Source: Caulobacter segnis ATCC 21756
GTDB taxonomy: Bacteria; Pseudomonadota; Alphaproteobacteria; Caulobacterales; Caulobacteraceae
Length of the DNA: 64,000 nt
Assembly (NCBI RefSeq): GCF_000092285.1
Contig: NC_014100.1
Location: 4,340,001 to 4,404,000 of the forward strand
Direction of reading: 5' to 3'
The notes beneath the pieces are model-generated. The model did no database searches and was not told the origin of the DNA. It saw only the letters and a list, made by a program, of their open reading frames with translations. Below, one piece after another: positions 1 to 8,980 of this stretch. Position 1 is the first letter of the stretch, and each line of letters starts with the position of its first letter. Position numbers and translations under genes: made by a program.

Positions 1-442
1 TCGTGGTCTGCGGATAGGCGTTCAGGGTGCGCGCCACATCGTCCAGCACGCGGACAAAGCGCGGCTGGATGTCGGAGCGGTCGACATCGAAGGTCACGTC
101 GCTGGGCATGACCAGCACGATCTGGTCGCCGTTGCGACGGATCATCACCCCCGAGCCCTCAAGGCTGCGGCGGAAGTCCGCCTGCTGGCGATCCATGTAG
201 TTGCCCACCGCGCCGCCGGCCAAGGCGCCGATCCCCGCGCCGATCAGAGCGTTCTTGCGGCCCTGCTCGCCCTTGTTGGTGTTGGTGAGGTAACCCAGCA
301 GGGCGCCGGCCCCGGCGCCCGCCAAGACGCCCGTACCGGTGTTGTTGCGGACCGGCATTCCGGTATAGGGGTCGGTCGTCGTGCAGGCGACCAAAGCCCC
401 CGCGCCCACCAAGACGGCGGCCAAAGCAAACTTGCGCGTCAT
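1..442 (-). CDS. OmpA-family lipoprotein with glycine zipper (3' end outside window)
   Basis: The start ATG is at 442 and the frame stays open to the window edge. The first 20 residues form a lipoprotein signal ending in the lipobox LVAC (Cys20). A Gly/Ala-rich stretch follows (about residues 38-85) of the glycine-zipper type. It leads into the start of an OmpA-like domain, where [12 protein letters not shown] fits the first strand of the peptidoglycan-binding fold. Relatives such as YiaD anchor the outer membrane to peptidoglycan. The C-terminal binding residues lie outside the window, so the family call rests on the N-terminal two thirds. Confidence 0.75.
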   Translation of the reverse strand, partial: MTRKFALAAVLVGAGALVACTTTDPYTGMPVRNNTGTGVLAGAGAGALLGYLTNTNKGEQGRKNALIGAGIGALAGGAVGNYMDRQQADFRRSLEGSGVMIRRNGDQIVLVMPSDVTFDVDRSDIQPRFVRVLDDVARTLNAYPQTT

Positions 443-616
443 CGCAACCCTCGTTGGTTTGTTGTAGATCAAGGCCCGACGGGCAAACGCCCGACTTATG
501 GTCAAGTTCCCTCGTCAAGCCGTCGGCGGCACGAACGCTCTTCGCGTCGGTCTCAGCGCGGTGTAGTAAGAAGGAACTTACTCATTCAGAAGCTTGCAGA
601 CCCAAGGCTCGTCGAC

Positions 617-1552
617 GTGTCTAACTCCGCCATCGCTCCGGTTTCCTTCTCGCTCTACGCGAAGGACTTCACGCGCTTCTCCCAGGAGCTTGGCGCGTCT
701 TTCGAACGCTACGGCTTCGCGGTTCTTTCGGACTATGACCTGGATCAAGCGCGCATCGACGCCGCTGTCGACGCCGCCAAGGCCTTCTTCGCCCTGCCCG
801 TCGAGACCAAGAAGCAGTACGCGGGCGTGAAGGGCGGCGCGCGCGGCTACATCCCGTTCGGGGTCGAGACCGCCAAGGGCGCCGACCACTACGACCTCAA
901 GGAATTTTGGCACATGGGCCGCGAGCTGCCGCCCGGCCACCGCTTCCGCGCCCACATGGCCGACAATGTCTGGCCCGCCGAAATCCCGGCGTTCAAGCAT
1001 GACGTCAGCTGGCTGTATAACGCACTGGACGGCATGGGCGGCAAGGTGCTGGAGGCCATCGCCAACTACCTGAAGCTCGACCGCAACTTCTTCCATCCGA
1101 CCGTCCAGGACGGCAACAGCGTGCTGCGCCTGCTGCACTATCCGCCGATCCCCGCCGACGCCACCGGTGTTCGGGCCGGCGCCCACGGCGACATCAACAC
1201 CATCACCCTGCTGCTCGGCGCCGAGGAGGGGGGGCTCGAGGTGCTGGATCGCGACGGTCAATGGCTGCCGATCAACCCGCCCCCCGGCTGCCTGGTGATC
1301 AACATCGGCGACATGCTCGAGCGCCTGACCAATCACGTCCTGCCCTCGACAGTGCACCGGGTGGTCAACCCGCCGCCGGAACGCCGCGGCTTCGCGCGCT
1401 ATTCGACGCCGTTCTTCCTGCACTTCGCGTCGGACTACGAGATCAAGACGCTGCCCAACTGCGTCACGGCGGAAAATCCGGATCGCTATCCGGAATCGAT
1501 CACGGCGGACGAGTTCCTTCAGCAACGCCTGCGCGAGATCAAGCTGGCCTGA
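617..1552 (+). CDS. 2OG-Fe(II) oxygenase, isopenicillin N synthase-like
   Basis: A 311-residue protein with the two-domain layout of the isopenicillin N synthase/flavonoid dioxygenase family: an N-terminal DIOX_N region (about 8-120) and a C-terminal double-stranded beta helix. The iron ligands are visible as H190-x-D192 (AHGDINTIT) and H247 (STVHRVV). R261-Y-S263 is the expected 2-oxoglutarate-binding pair. It should oxidise a small molecule using O2 and 2-oxoglutarate; the substrate cannot be read from sequence. The start codon is GTG with only a weak ribosome-binding site, so a slightly different start is possible. It converges on the next gene through a shared terminator. Confidence 0.85.
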   Translation: MSNSAIAPVSFSLYAKDFTRFSQELGASFERYGFAVLSDYDLDQARIDAAVDAAKAFFALPVETKKQYAGVKGGARGYIPFGVETAKGADHYDLKEFWHMGRELPPGHRFRAHMADNVWPAEIPAFKHDVSWLYNALDGMGGKVLEAIANYLKLDRNFFHPTVQDGNSVLRLLHYPPIPADATGVRAGAHGDINTITLLLGAEEGGLEVLDRDGQWLPINPPPGCLVINIGDMLERLTNHVLPSTVHRVVNPPPERRGFARYSTPFFLHFASDYEIKTLPNCVTAENPDRYPESITADEFLQQRLREIKLA

Positions 1553-1577
1553 CGCCGCGAGCTGAACCAGAACCCTG

Positions 1578-1607
1578 AAGGGCGGCGGCCATGCGGTCGC
1601 CGCCCTT
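1578..1607. terminator. Bidirectional terminator between convergent genes
   Basis: A ten-base-pair GC stem (1578-1587 with 1598-1607), flanked by A and T runs on its outer sides, sits between the oxygenase stop and the stop of the convergent minus-strand gene. It can serve both. Confidence 0.7.
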
Positions 1608-1608
1608 T

Positions 1609-3204
1609 CTATTTGGCGATCCGCAGCGACGAGATTTCCTGGGCGATCGACTTGAAGGCGGTCTTCAGCTCGGACCCGGTCGCCGGGAAATAGACGTGTT
1701 GAGCGTCGGTGGCGCAGTATTTCAGCATGTTGACGGCGTTGGCGTCCCCGCCGACGTCGAAGCCGACCGTGAAGATCGTCAGCTTCAGCGACGGATCCTT
1801 CATGGCGTCGCACAGCTTGCGGGTCTGGGTGAAGGCGTCCCCGTTGGTGGCCACGCAGTTGATGTGGTCATCGACCGCCCCGCTGCCGGACCCCGCGTCC
1901 TTGGCGATCACGCCCTTGCAGTAAGGCGTGTTGAAAGCCCCGTCGGTCATCAGCACCACCACCTTGACCAGGTCCTTGCTGTTGTAGGGCGCGGGACGCT
2001 GGGTGGCGTTGGGCCAGAGATAGCCGAAGTTCGGCGAGACCATGTACCAGCCCCACGCGAACCCGATTTGACCGGCCGTGGAGCCGCCGATCGAAAGCGC
2101 GTTGATCTGTCCCTTCAGCGTGACGCGGTCGCTGGAAAGCGGCGTGATCGTCGCCGTCGGGCAGGGGTTGGGCTGCATGCTGTTTTCCAGCTTGGTCGTC
2201 GGATAGTTCCGCCCGACGGGCGCGATGCTGGGCGCGATGTCGGTATAGGCGTAGGTCCCGGTCCGCTCCGTCACGCAGGTGCTGAGCGTCCGTGTTTCCT
2301 TCGTGTTGCTTGCGCTGGTGAAGGTGAAATTCAGGCACCCCGGATTGGTGCTGGTGTCGCACGTCGCCACCCCGCCAGAGACGTATTTCGGCGCATTGGA
2401 GGTGTTGGCGTTGATGGTGAAGCTGTCCGCGGACGCCGCCGTGATGTTGTAGGTATTGCCGTTCAGCATCGTCGGGCCGGACACCCCGCTGATCGTCACC
2501 TTGTCCCCGACGATGAAGCCATGAGCGGCCGAGGCCACCACCGCGGCGTTGGTCTTGCTGACGCCGGTGATCGTCCGCGCGATGACGGCGCCCCGGACGG
2601 CGTCGGCGTAGGTCCCCACATTGACCCCCACCGAGTAGGGCACGATGGCGACTTTCGAGTAGAACGGCGCCTGCTGATCCTTGACCACGATATCCACGAG
2701 GTCGGAGGCGCCCGTCTTCAGGTCGGTGATGCGCGAGCCGCTCATCGAGCCGGTGATGTCCAGCACGACCGCGACCTCGAGGTTCTTCGACGATCGCACG
2801 ACGTCGGATGTCGCGGTCAGGTTGAAGTCGTCCGTGGTCCAGAGGTTGGCGATGATCGGCTTCACCGTCGCCGTGGCGGTTCCGATGATGTGATTGCCCG
2901 CGCCGGCCTTGAAGCTGGCGTTCGACGCCGAGAGCCCAAGGTTCAGGCCCGCGATCTCGGCCAGGAACGCCGGATCGCCGACGGACTCCAGTTCGGCGTC
3001 CGTCACGGCGGTCGATCGGGCGGCCATCAGGGTGGCGGCGTCCAGGGCGTCCTGCATCTGGTGGCGCTGCAGGCTGATCCGGCCGAGATCGATCAGGGCG
3101 AAGACCAGGATCGACATCGGAATGGCCAGCAGGGCGAACTGTATGGCGATCGCGCCCCGGTCATCACGCCCGAGACGGCGGAAAAAGCGGGTGAGGCGCG
3201 ACAT
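1609..3204 (-). CDS. Tad-type pilus assembly protein with von Willebrand A domain (TadG-like)
   Basis: 531 residues. The N-terminus has the TadE/TadG pattern: a short basic stretch, the conserved DRGAIAIQFAL motif, then one membrane segment (about 18-41), so the bulk should be outside the inner membrane. A von Willebrand A domain follows, with a MIDAS motif DITGSMSGS at about 149-157. Residues about 207-282 form an extra module resembling the E1 FCCH domain of phage tail proteins (AAHGFIVGDKVTISGV, then an LNG-containing turn), inserted inside the vWA fold. No other tad genes are nearby, so it is an orphan. ATG at 3204 is preferred to an in-frame TTG at 3216. Confidence 0.8.
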   Translation of the reverse strand: MSRLTRFFRRLGRDDRGAIAIQFALLAIPMSILVFALIDLGRISLQRHQMQDALDAATLMAARSTAVTDAELESVGDPAFLAEIAGLNLGLSASNASFKAGAGNHIIGTATATVKPIIANLWTTDDFNLTATSDVVRSSKNLEVAVVLDITGSMSGSRITDLKTGASDLVDIVVKDQQAPFYSKVAIVPYSVGVNVGTYADAVRGAVIARTITGVSKTNAAVVASAAHGFIVGDKVTISGVSGPTMLNGNTYNITAASADSFTINANTSNAPKYVSGGVATCDTSTNPGCLNFTFTSASNTKETRTLSTCVTERTGTYAYTDIAPSIAPVGRNYPTTKLENSMQPNPCPTATITPLSSDRVTLKGQINALSIGGSTAGQIGFAWGWYMVSPNFGYLWPNATQRPAPYNSKDLVKVVVLMTDGAFNTPYCKGVIAKDAGSGSGAVDDHINCVATNGDAFTQTRKLCDAMKDPSLKLTIFTVGFDVGGDANAVNMLKYCATDAQHVYFPATGSELKTAFKSIAQEISSLRIAK

Positions 3205-3320
3205 CAGACAATCCAAGCCATATCTCGCGACCTTGGACGGCGCTGGTGAATAAGCCGGTAACCCCTTGGGTAAATAAGCGGCCCTTCGACTCTCGCGTCC
3301 GCTGCGGCTAAACAGCGCCC

Positions 3321-4058
3321 ATGCCGTTCACCGCCACCGTCCTGACCATGTTCCCCGAGGCCTTTCCCGGCCCGCTCGGCGTCTCGATGATCGGGACCGC
3401 GTGGAAGGAACAGGACCTTTGGCGTCTGGAAACGCTGGACATTCGGGCCTTTTCCAAGGATAAGCGCGGCTTCCTCGACGACACCCCCGCGGGTGGCGGC
3501 GCAGGAGCCGTACTCAAAGCGGACGTCATCGCCTCTGCGCTCGACAGCGTGGAGCTTGGTGGACGGCCGCTTTTGTACATGAGCGCCCGGGGCAGGCCCC
3601 TGACCCAGGCGCGTGTTCGGGAGTGGTCCAAGGCGCCGGGTATCGTGGTGCTGTGCGGCCGCTTCGAAGGGGTGGACCAGCGGGTGCTCGACGCTCGCGG
3701 GTTCGAGGAGGTCTCGGTCGGAGACGCGGTTCTCGCTGGTGGCGAGGCGGCGGCGATGGTCGTGATCGAGGCGTGCGTTCGACTTGCCCCGGGGGTTCTG
3801 GGGAACATCGAGAGCACGCTGGAAGAAAGCTTCGAGGACGGGCTCCTCGAGCATCCGCAGTACACGCGACCGCGGACGTTCGAAGGGCTCGACATCCCCG
3901 AGGTGCTGCTGTCGGGCGATCACAAGAAGATCGACCAGTGGCGGCGGAGTATGCGTGAAGAGACGACCCGCGAGCGGCGCCCGGATCTCTGGGAGGCCCA
4001 CCTCGCCAATCAACAGGCAAAAGGCGTCCCGAAAACGGGAAAGCCCAAAGGAGACTAG
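3321..4058 (+). CDS. trmD: tRNA (guanine-37-N1)-methyltransferase
   Basis: 245 residues, the usual TrmD size. It methylates G37 of tRNAs reading CNN codons, using S-adenosylmethionine, and so guards against +1 frameshifting. Visible features are the knotted SPOUT core with [14 protein letters not shown] and the following [11 protein letters not shown] loop, which form the cofactor trefoil knot. It sits three bases upstream of rplS, the classical ribosomal pairing. A GANTC methylation site (3288-3292) lies in the short upstream gap. Confidence 0.96.
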   Translation: MPFTATVLTMFPEAFPGPLGVSMIGTAWKEQDLWRLETLDIRAFSKDKRGFLDDTPAGGGAGAVLKADVIASALDSVELGGRPLLYMSARGRPLTQARVREWSKAPGIVVLCGRFEGVDQRVLDARGFEEVSVGDAVLAGGEAAAMVVIEACVRLAPGVLGNIESTLEESFEDGLLEHPQYTRPRTFEGLDIPEVLLSGDHKKIDQWRRSMREETTRERRPDLWEAHLANQQAKGVPKTGKPKGD

Positions 4059-4061
4059 ACC

Positions 4062-4457
4062 ATGGCTGCGAATATCATCGCTCAACTCGAGCAAGAAGAA
4101 TCGGCCCGTCTGCTGGCCGCTCGCGCGATCCCGGACTTCCGGCCCGGCGACACCCTGCGCGTCAACGTGAAGATCAAGGAAGGCGAGCGCGAGCGCGTTC
4201 AGGCCTACGAAGGCGTCTGCATCGCTCGCGCGGGCACGGGCGTCCACGAGAGCTTCACGGTCCGTAAGATCTCGTTCGGCGAAGGCGTGGAGCGTCTGTT
4301 CCCGCTGCTGTCGCCGAGCATCGAAAGCATCGAAGTCAAGCGTCGCGGCGTCGTCCGTCGCGCCAAGCTGTACTACCTGCGCGACCGTCGCGGTAAGTCG
4401 GCCCGTATCGCCGAGCGCGCCGGTGGCCCGAAGGCCGCGGCGGCGACCGAAGAGTAA
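4062..4457 (+). CDS. rplS: 50S ribosomal protein L19
   Basis: 131 residues; the L19 core is clear ([18 protein letters not shown], then YEGVCIAR and the [18 protein letters not shown] block). L19 lies at the interface of the large and small subunits. A short Ala/Gly-rich C-terminal extension ends the protein. It is co-transcribed with trmD, with a good ribosome-binding site (AAAGGAG) inside the trmD end, and is followed by a strong terminator. Confidence 0.97.
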   Translation: MAANIIAQLEQEESARLLAARAIPDFRPGDTLRVNVKIKEGERERVQAYEGVCIARAGTGVHESFTVRKISFGEGVERLFPLLSPSIESIEVKRRGVVRRAKLYYLRDRRGKSARIAERAGGPKAAAATEE

Positions 4458-4483
4458 TCTTCGTCGATATTGCGAAAGATCGA

Positions 4484-4514
4484 GGCCCTGGCGGATCCGC
4501 CGGGGCCTTTTTCT
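4484..4514 (+). terminator. Rho-independent terminator of trmD-rplS
   Basis: A near-perfect palindromic stem (4484-4507) is followed directly by a T-rich tract (4508-4514), 27 bases after the rplS stop. Confidence 0.85.
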
Positions 4515-4589
4515 TTGGCGCCGCGCAACATGCAACTAGGGTGAGTTTCTAAGGCGCAAGCCATTACGGCGCCCAATGGAGAGGAGCGA

Positions 4590-5045
4590 ATGCAGCGCGT
4601 CTTAAAGACGATCGGTCTCCTGGCCGCAGGGCTGTTGGCGATCGGCGCCGCGCCCCCTCCCGAGCTTTCCAAGCCGGGTGGCAAGGTTGACGTCCTAGCG
4701 AAGACGCGCCGGACCGGTCCGTCCGTCGACCTGAACGAAATCCGGTTGTCAGTATTCGGCGGCTTTGACGGCGAGCGATTGAGCAAGACCGCGCTGCGCC
4801 CCTTGCGTCGTCTCGATGGCATGCAGCTTTACGCCCACGCGAAGTCGGACCACCTCTACATCGACCGTGACGCCGATGGGCGGCCGGACGCTTGCGCGCT
4901 TTACAATCCCAACACGGGGATTGTCTCCGCAGACTTCGGTTGTGACGGCGGCGGCGATCAGATCCTCGCCAACCTGAGGCCACCGCCGCCCGTCCGCTCT
5001 TCGGAAGATCTAGCGCGCCGCCTGAATGGAAAAGGGCCGCGCTGA
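4590..5045 (+). CDS. Small secreted protein of unknown function
   Basis: 151 residues with a typical signal peptide (basic QRVLK start, hydrophobic core, predicted cut near AIGAA). The mature part has an Asp-rich segment YIDRDADGRPDAC that could bind calcium, and two cysteines that could pair in the periplasm. I recognise no family. The start is supported by the purine-rich GGAGAGGAG just upstream. It stands alone between the rplS terminator and a short divergent region. Confidence 0.65.
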   Translation: MQRVLKTIGLLAAGLLAIGAAPPPELSKPGGKVDVLAKTRRTGPSVDLNEIRLSVFGGFDGERLSKTALRPLRRLDGMQLYAHAKSDHLYIDRDADGRPDACALYNPNTGIVSADFGCDGGGDQILANLRPPPPVRSSEDLARRLNGKGPR

Positions 5046-5089
5046 TCGGGCCTAGGAACGCTTAAGCCGGCTGCGCGCCCAAGGCGCGC

Positions 5090-5224
5090 TTATCGGGGGG
5101 TTAGCAGACGCCGGCGTTTGCAGGGTGGGCTAGGCGCGCGCAAGGCGGACCATATTTCCCGCAGAGCCCAAACCCACCCGAACGCACTTTCCTTATGGTT
5201 CTTCAGCGCTTCGTCCATCATCAT
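5090..5224 (-). CDS. Small protein (42-44 aa), divergent from LysR gene
   Basis: A short reading frame starting at one of three consecutive ATG codons (5224, 5221 or 5218) behind an excellent AGGAGG ribosome-binding site. Codons over most of its length end in G or C, as in real genes here. The peptide has an amphipathic, Trp-rich middle (FGWVWALREIWSALRA) and a basic tail. Function unknown; divergence from the LysR gene may mean shared control. An in-frame ATG further upstream (5275) lacks a good binding site. Confidence 0.45.
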   Translation of the reverse strand: MMMDEALKNHKESAFGWVWALREIWSALRAPSPPCKRRRLLTPR

Positions 5225-5314
5225 GGCCCTCCTTGGCGCATTGATGAGCTGAAGGTCGTGGTTCTGCGACCGCATGACAAACGCGGCGTCCTTTGCTACG
5301 CATAAGCTTGGTTT

Positions 5315-6280
5315 ATGTCAGACATCCTCGCCCGCCTGCCGCTCAGCGCGATCCGCGTGTTCGAGGCGGCTGCTCGCCTGAAGAGCTTCACCCGCGCCGC
5401 GAGCGAGCTGGGCATGAGCCAGGCCGCCGTCAGCTGGCAGGTGAAAGCGCTGGAGCAACGTCTGGACCAACCCCTGTTCAACCGGCTGCCACGCGAAGTC
5501 GCCCTGACGCCCGCGGGCGAGCGCCTCTCCCGCGCCGCGACCGAAGCGGTCTCCCTGCTGCGCTCGGCTATTTCGGACCTGGTCGAGACCGAGGAAGGCG
5601 TGCTGTCGATCACGACCGTCCAGAGCCTTGGCGGGCAATGGTTGGCCCCGCGTCTGGGCGCTTTCCAGATCGCTCATCCCCGCATCGCCGTGAGACTCGA
5701 AGCCTCGAGCCGAGTGGCGGACCTGGCGCGCGAGGGCCTCGACATCGCCATGCGCGGCGGTCAGGGACAGTGGCCGGGCATGACGGCGCATTTCCTCATC
5801 CCCGCCGTGCAGACGCCGCTGGTCTCGCCCCGGTTCTTGGAACGCATCGGCGGCCTGGCCCGCCCCGAGGACCTGCTGGACACGCCACGTGTCGGCGTGG
5901 CGCGAGAGTGGGAGGAGTGGTTCCACGCGGCCGGCGTTACAGGGGGCGCAGACCAAATAGCGCCGCGCTTGGCCTCCGACGCCCAGACCCTGGAGGTCGC
6001 CAGCGCCTTGGCGGATCAGGGCGCGGCCTTGGGCTCTCCCATCTTCTTCGCGCGCGAGTTGGCGGAGGGGCGTCTTGTCATGCCCTTCGACGTGGTCGCC
6101 CGCTATAGCGGCGGCTATTGGCTGGCCTATCCCAGCGAACGGGCCCGCGTCCGCAAGATCGCCGCCTTCCGAGACTGGGTCCTGGCCCAGGCGGCGGGCG
6201 ACCCTTTGATCACGCGGTACGCCGCCATGGCGCCGGTGAACGCGCCGAAAGCCTCGCCCTTGGCCCGCACGGGCGAATGA
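5315..6280 (+). CDS. LysR-family transcriptional regulator (GcvA/AmpR-like)
   Basis: 321 residues. The N-terminal winged helix-turn-helix is clear: LPLSAIRVFEAAARLKSFTRAASELGMSQ at about 8-36, typical of the GcvA/AmpR branch. A periplasmic-binding-like effector domain follows (about 93-300). The C-terminal 20 residues extend beyond the family norm. GcvA-type regulators usually control a divergent gene; here the only divergent frame is a 42-44 residue protein. Downstream lie the leucine genes, but a long leader separates them, so LysR control of leu is only a possibility. Confidence 0.85.
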   Translation: MSDILARLPLSAIRVFEAAARLKSFTRAASELGMSQAAVSWQVKALEQRLDQPLFNRLPREVALTPAGERLSRAATEAVSLLRSAISDLVETEEGVLSITTVQSLGGQWLAPRLGAFQIAHPRIAVRLEASSRVADLAREGLDIAMRGGQGQWPGMTAHFLIPAVQTPLVSPRFLERIGGLARPEDLLDTPRVGVAREWEEWFHAAGVTGGADQIAPRLASDAQTLEVASALADQGAALGSPIFFARELAEGRLVMPFDVVARYSGGYWLAYPSERARVRKIAAFRDWVLAQAAGDPLITRYAAMAPVNAPKASPLARTGE

Positions 6281-6582
6281 ATGGCCAAGCTTGCGTGCGT
6301 TCGCACCAAGATTGACAAACCGTCGTTCCATGAGAAGATCACTTCACCCCCGGCGCTTGTCGCCCGGGCTTCCAGACCGTCTCCTTTCTAGTGGACGGCC
6401 CTCTTCGGGCGGAGCCCATCGGCCCCCGAAGGCTGAAAATGATGCTAGGGCGCGCCGAGAGGTCGAGAGACCGGCGCGCCCTTTGCGTTTTCTAGTCGTC
6501 CGGCGGACACGGAACGCAAGAATTTGGCGCAAGGCCGGGGCGCCACTGGATTTTGGCGCATGATCCGCCCTATATCCCCGCC
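6281..6582 (+). promoter_or_regulatory. Structured leader region upstream of leuC
   Basis: About 300 bases with no convincing gene. TTGACA at 6312-6317 could be a -35 element. Two hairpins follow: 6403-6409 with 6425-6431 (seven pairs), then a ten-pair perfect stem 6448-6457 with 6472-6481 whose inner part closes on a GAGA tetraloop. The second is followed by a T-containing stretch and looks like a terminator or attenuator inside the leader. I could not find a convincing leader peptide rich in leucine codons, so the sensing mechanism, if any, is unknown. Confidence 0.4.
6448..6490 (+). terminator. Candidate attenuator or terminator hairpin before leuC
   Basis: Perfect ten-base-pair GC stem (6448-6457/6472-6481) with an inner GTC-GAGA-GAC mini-stem, followed by a mixed T tract. 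It lies about 100 bases before the leuC start. It could also simply end a short transcript from the LysR gene. Confidence 0.5.
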
Positions 6583-8022
6583 ATGTCCGGTAAAACCCTT
6601 TACGACAAGATCTGGGACGCTCACGTCGTCAGCGAAAACGACGGCGAAGCGATCCTGTACATCGACCTGCACCTGATCCACGAGGTGACCACGCCGCAGG
6701 CCTTCGCAGGCCTTCGCGCGGCCGGCCGCAAGGTGCGCCGTCCCGACCGCACGCTGGCCGTGGCGGACCACAACATCCCGACCGAGGGCCAGGCCCTCGG
6801 CGTGGATGCGGTGAAGGACGAAGAGGCCCGGCTCCAGCTCAAGACCCTCGCCCGCAACGTCGCCGACAACGGGATCGAGTTCTTCCCCATGGGCGACATC
6901 CGCAACGGCATCGTCCACGTGGTCGGCCCCGAGCAAGGTCGCACCCAGCCGGGCATGACCATCGTCTGCGGCGACAGCCACACCTCGACCCACGGCGCCT
7001 TTGGGGCCCTGGCCCACGGCATCGGCACGTCCGAAGTCGAGCACGTCCTGGCGACCCAGACCCTGCGCCAGAAGAAGGCCAAGAACATGCTGGTCCGCGT
7101 CGACGGCCAGCTGGCGCCCGGCGTCACCGGCAAGGACGTCGCCCTGGCCGTGATCGGCGAGATCGGTACGGCCGGCGGCACCGGCTACGTCATCGAGTTC
7201 GCCGGCGAGGCCGTGCGCGGCCTGTCGATGGAGGGCCGCATGACCCTCTGCAACCTGACCATCGAGGGCGGCGCCAAGGCCGGCCTGGTCGCGCCCGACG
7301 AAAAGACGTTCGAATACATCCAGGGTAAGCCGGCGGCGCCAAAGGGCGCGGCCTGGGAGATGGCCCTGTCGCACTGGAAGACTTTCTTCACCGACGAGGA
7401 CGCCGTCTTCGACCGCACCGTCGTGATCGACGGCTCGGCCCTGGTCCCGATGGTGACCTGGGGCACCTCGCCGGAGGACGTGATCCCAGTGACCGGCACG
7501 GTCCCGGATCCGGAAAGCTTCGCGACGCCCGACAAGCGCGCCGCCGCCCATCGCGCCCTCGACTATATGGGCCTGACCGCCGGCCAGCCGATCGCCGAGG
7601 CGCGGATCGACCGCGTCTTCATCGGCTCGTGCACCAACAGCCGCATCGAGGACATGCGCGCCGCCGCCGCCGTGGTTCAGGAAGCCTTCCTGCACGGCCG
7701 CCTGGTCGCGCCGCACGTCAAGGCGATGGTCGTGCCGGGCTCGGGCCTGGTGAAGGAACAGGCGGAAGCCGAAGGTCTGGACGCCATCTTCAAGGCCGCC
7801 GGCTTCGACTGGCGCGAGCCGGGCTGCTCGATGTGTCTTGCCATGAACCCCGACAAGCTGCAGCCGGGCGAGCGTTGCGCCTCGACCAGCAACCGCAACT
7901 TCGAAGGTCGCCAGGGCCGCGCTGGGCGCACACACCTCGTCTCGCCGGCCATGGCGGCGGCGGCGGCGATCGCCGGCCACCTCGTCGACGTCCGCGCCCT
8001 GCTCTCGGAGACCGCCCAATGA
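6583..8022 (+). CDS. leuC: 3-isopropylmalate dehydratase large subunit
   Basis: 479 residues from the ATG that begins [16 protein letters not shown]; an in-frame ATG ten codons upstream would add a non-conserved tail. LeuC with LeuD isomerises 2-isopropylmalate to 3-isopropylmalate in leucine synthesis. The aconitase-type [4Fe-4S] cysteines are present: one in IGSCTNSR and two in PGCSMC near the C-terminus. The DHNIPTE and [13 protein letters not shown] blocks are canonical. The stop overlaps the leuD start by four bases. Confidence 0.97.
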   Translation: MSGKTLYDKIWDAHVVSENDGEAILYIDLHLIHEVTTPQAFAGLRAAGRKVRRPDRTLAVADHNIPTEGQALGVDAVKDEEARLQLKTLARNVADNGIEFFPMGDIRNGIVHVVGPEQGRTQPGMTIVCGDSHTSTHGAFGALAHGIGTSEVEHVLATQTLRQKKAKNMLVRVDGQLAPGVTGKDVALAVIGEIGTAGGTGYVIEFAGEAVRGLSMEGRMTLCNLTIEGGAKAGLVAPDEKTFEYIQGKPAAPKGAAWEMALSHWKTFFTDEDAVFDRTVVIDGSALVPMVTWGTSPEDVIPVTGTVPDPESFATPDKRAAAHRALDYMGLTAGQPIAEARIDRVFIGSCTNSRIEDMRAAAAVVQEAFLHGRLVAPHVKAMVVPGSGLVKEQAEAEGLDAIFKAAGFDWREPGCSMCLAMNPDKLQPGERCASTSNRNFEGRQGRAGRTHLVSPAMAAAAAIAGHLVDVRALLSETAQ

Positions 8023-8627
8023 AGGCCTTCACCCGCCTGGACGGCCGTGCGGCTCCGCTGGAGCTGGCCAATATCGACACCGACCAGATCATCCCCAAGC
8101 AGTTCCTCAAGACCGTCGAGCGCGAGGGCCTGGCCAAGGGCCTGTTCTACGATTTCCGCTTCGACGCCGACGGGAACGAGATCGCCGACTTCGTGCTGAA
8201 CAAGTCCGAGTACAAGGGCGCCAGCGTCCTGATCGCCGGCGACAACTTCGGCTGCGGCAGCTCGCGCGAGCACGCGCCCTGGGCCCTGATGGATTTCGGG
8301 ATCATGTGCGTGATCTCGACCAGCTTCGCCGACATCTTCTTCAACAACTGCTTCAACAACGGCCTGTTGCCGGTGGTGGTAAAGCCGGAGGAGCTGGCGG
8401 TCCTGATGGACGAGGCCAAGGGCGGCAACCACATGGTCAGCGTCGACCTTGAGGCCCAGACCGTCGTGTCGCCCTCGGGCAAGATCTTCGCCTTCCAGAT
8501 CGATCCGGCCCGCAAGGAGAAGATGCTGAAAGGACTCGACGCGATCGGCGAGACCCTGCAGCACGCAACCGACATCGACGTCTTCGAAAACAAGCGCGCC
8601 ATCAGCCAGCCCTGGCTGGAGGCTTGA
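8019..8627 (+). CDS. leuD: 3-isopropylmalate dehydratase small subunit
   Basis: 202 residues, the standard LeuD size. It carries the mobile swivel domain that completes the active site with LeuC. The diagnostic [14 protein letters not shown] and [17 protein letters not shown] segments are intact. The ATGA overlap with leuC implies translational coupling and equal subunit production. Confidence 0.97.
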   Translation: MKAFTRLDGRAAPLELANIDTDQIIPKQFLKTVEREGLAKGLFYDFRFDADGNEIADFVLNKSEYKGASVLIAGDNFGCGSSREHAPWALMDFGIMCVISTSFADIFFNNCFNNGLLPVVVKPEELAVLMDEAKGGNHMVSVDLEAQTVVSPSGKIFAFQIDPARKEKMLKGLDAIGETLQHATDIDVFENKRAISQPWLEA

Positions 8628-8665
8628 CCCGCCTCCCCTCCGCGAGAGGGGAGAGAGGCTCCACG

Positions 8666-8968
8666 ATGACCCTGATCCTCGCCGGCACGATCCGCATCGC
8701 CCCCGAGCGCCTGGCCGACCTGCGTCCGCACCTCCGGGCTCAGGTCGAGGGCACGCGCGCCGAGCCGGGTTGTCTAGATTACGCTCTGACCGAGGACCCG
8801 CTCGACCCGGGCCTGATCCGCGTCTACGAGCATTTCGAGAGCGAGGCCGCCTTGGAATTCCATCGCGCCACCCCGCACATGGCCGCCTGGCGGACCGCTT
8901 GCGCCGAGCTGGGCGTACACGGCCGCGACCTGCGGTCCTTCGACGTTTCCGCCTACCGCAAGATCTAA
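8666..8968 (+). CDS. Antibiotic biosynthesis monooxygenase-domain protein (ABM)
   Basis: 100 residues from the ATG behind GGGGAGAGAGG. It is a single dimeric alpha+beta barrel domain with the ABM hallmarks: an EPGCLDYALTED strand and RVYEHFESEAALEFHRATPHM. Relatives are small quinol or heme-type monooxygenases such as YgiN, or have unknown roles. It lies 38 bases after leuD and 12 bases before leuB on the same strand, so it is probably co-transcribed with the leucine genes, though no role in that pathway is established. Confidence 0.8.
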   Translation: MTLILAGTIRIAPERLADLRPHLRAQVEGTRAEPGCLDYALTEDPLDPGLIRVYEHFESEAALEFHRATPHMAAWRTACAELGVHGRDLRSFDVSAYRKI

Positions 8969-8980
8969 GAGAGAAGCTTC

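Noticed and set aside
3204..4535. Long minus-strand frame opposite trmD and rplS
   Set aside because: It lies antisense to two certain genes and has the Arg/Gly/Asp-rich composition of a shadow frame in high-GC DNA. The same applies to long antisense frames at 578-1813, 1591-3249, 6445-8019, 8774-9814, 12370-13611 and 61538-63865.
6281..6388. Leucine leader peptide
   Set aside because: The 35-residue frame from ATG 6281 has few leucine codons and no binding site; the frame from 6330 has no stop before leuC.
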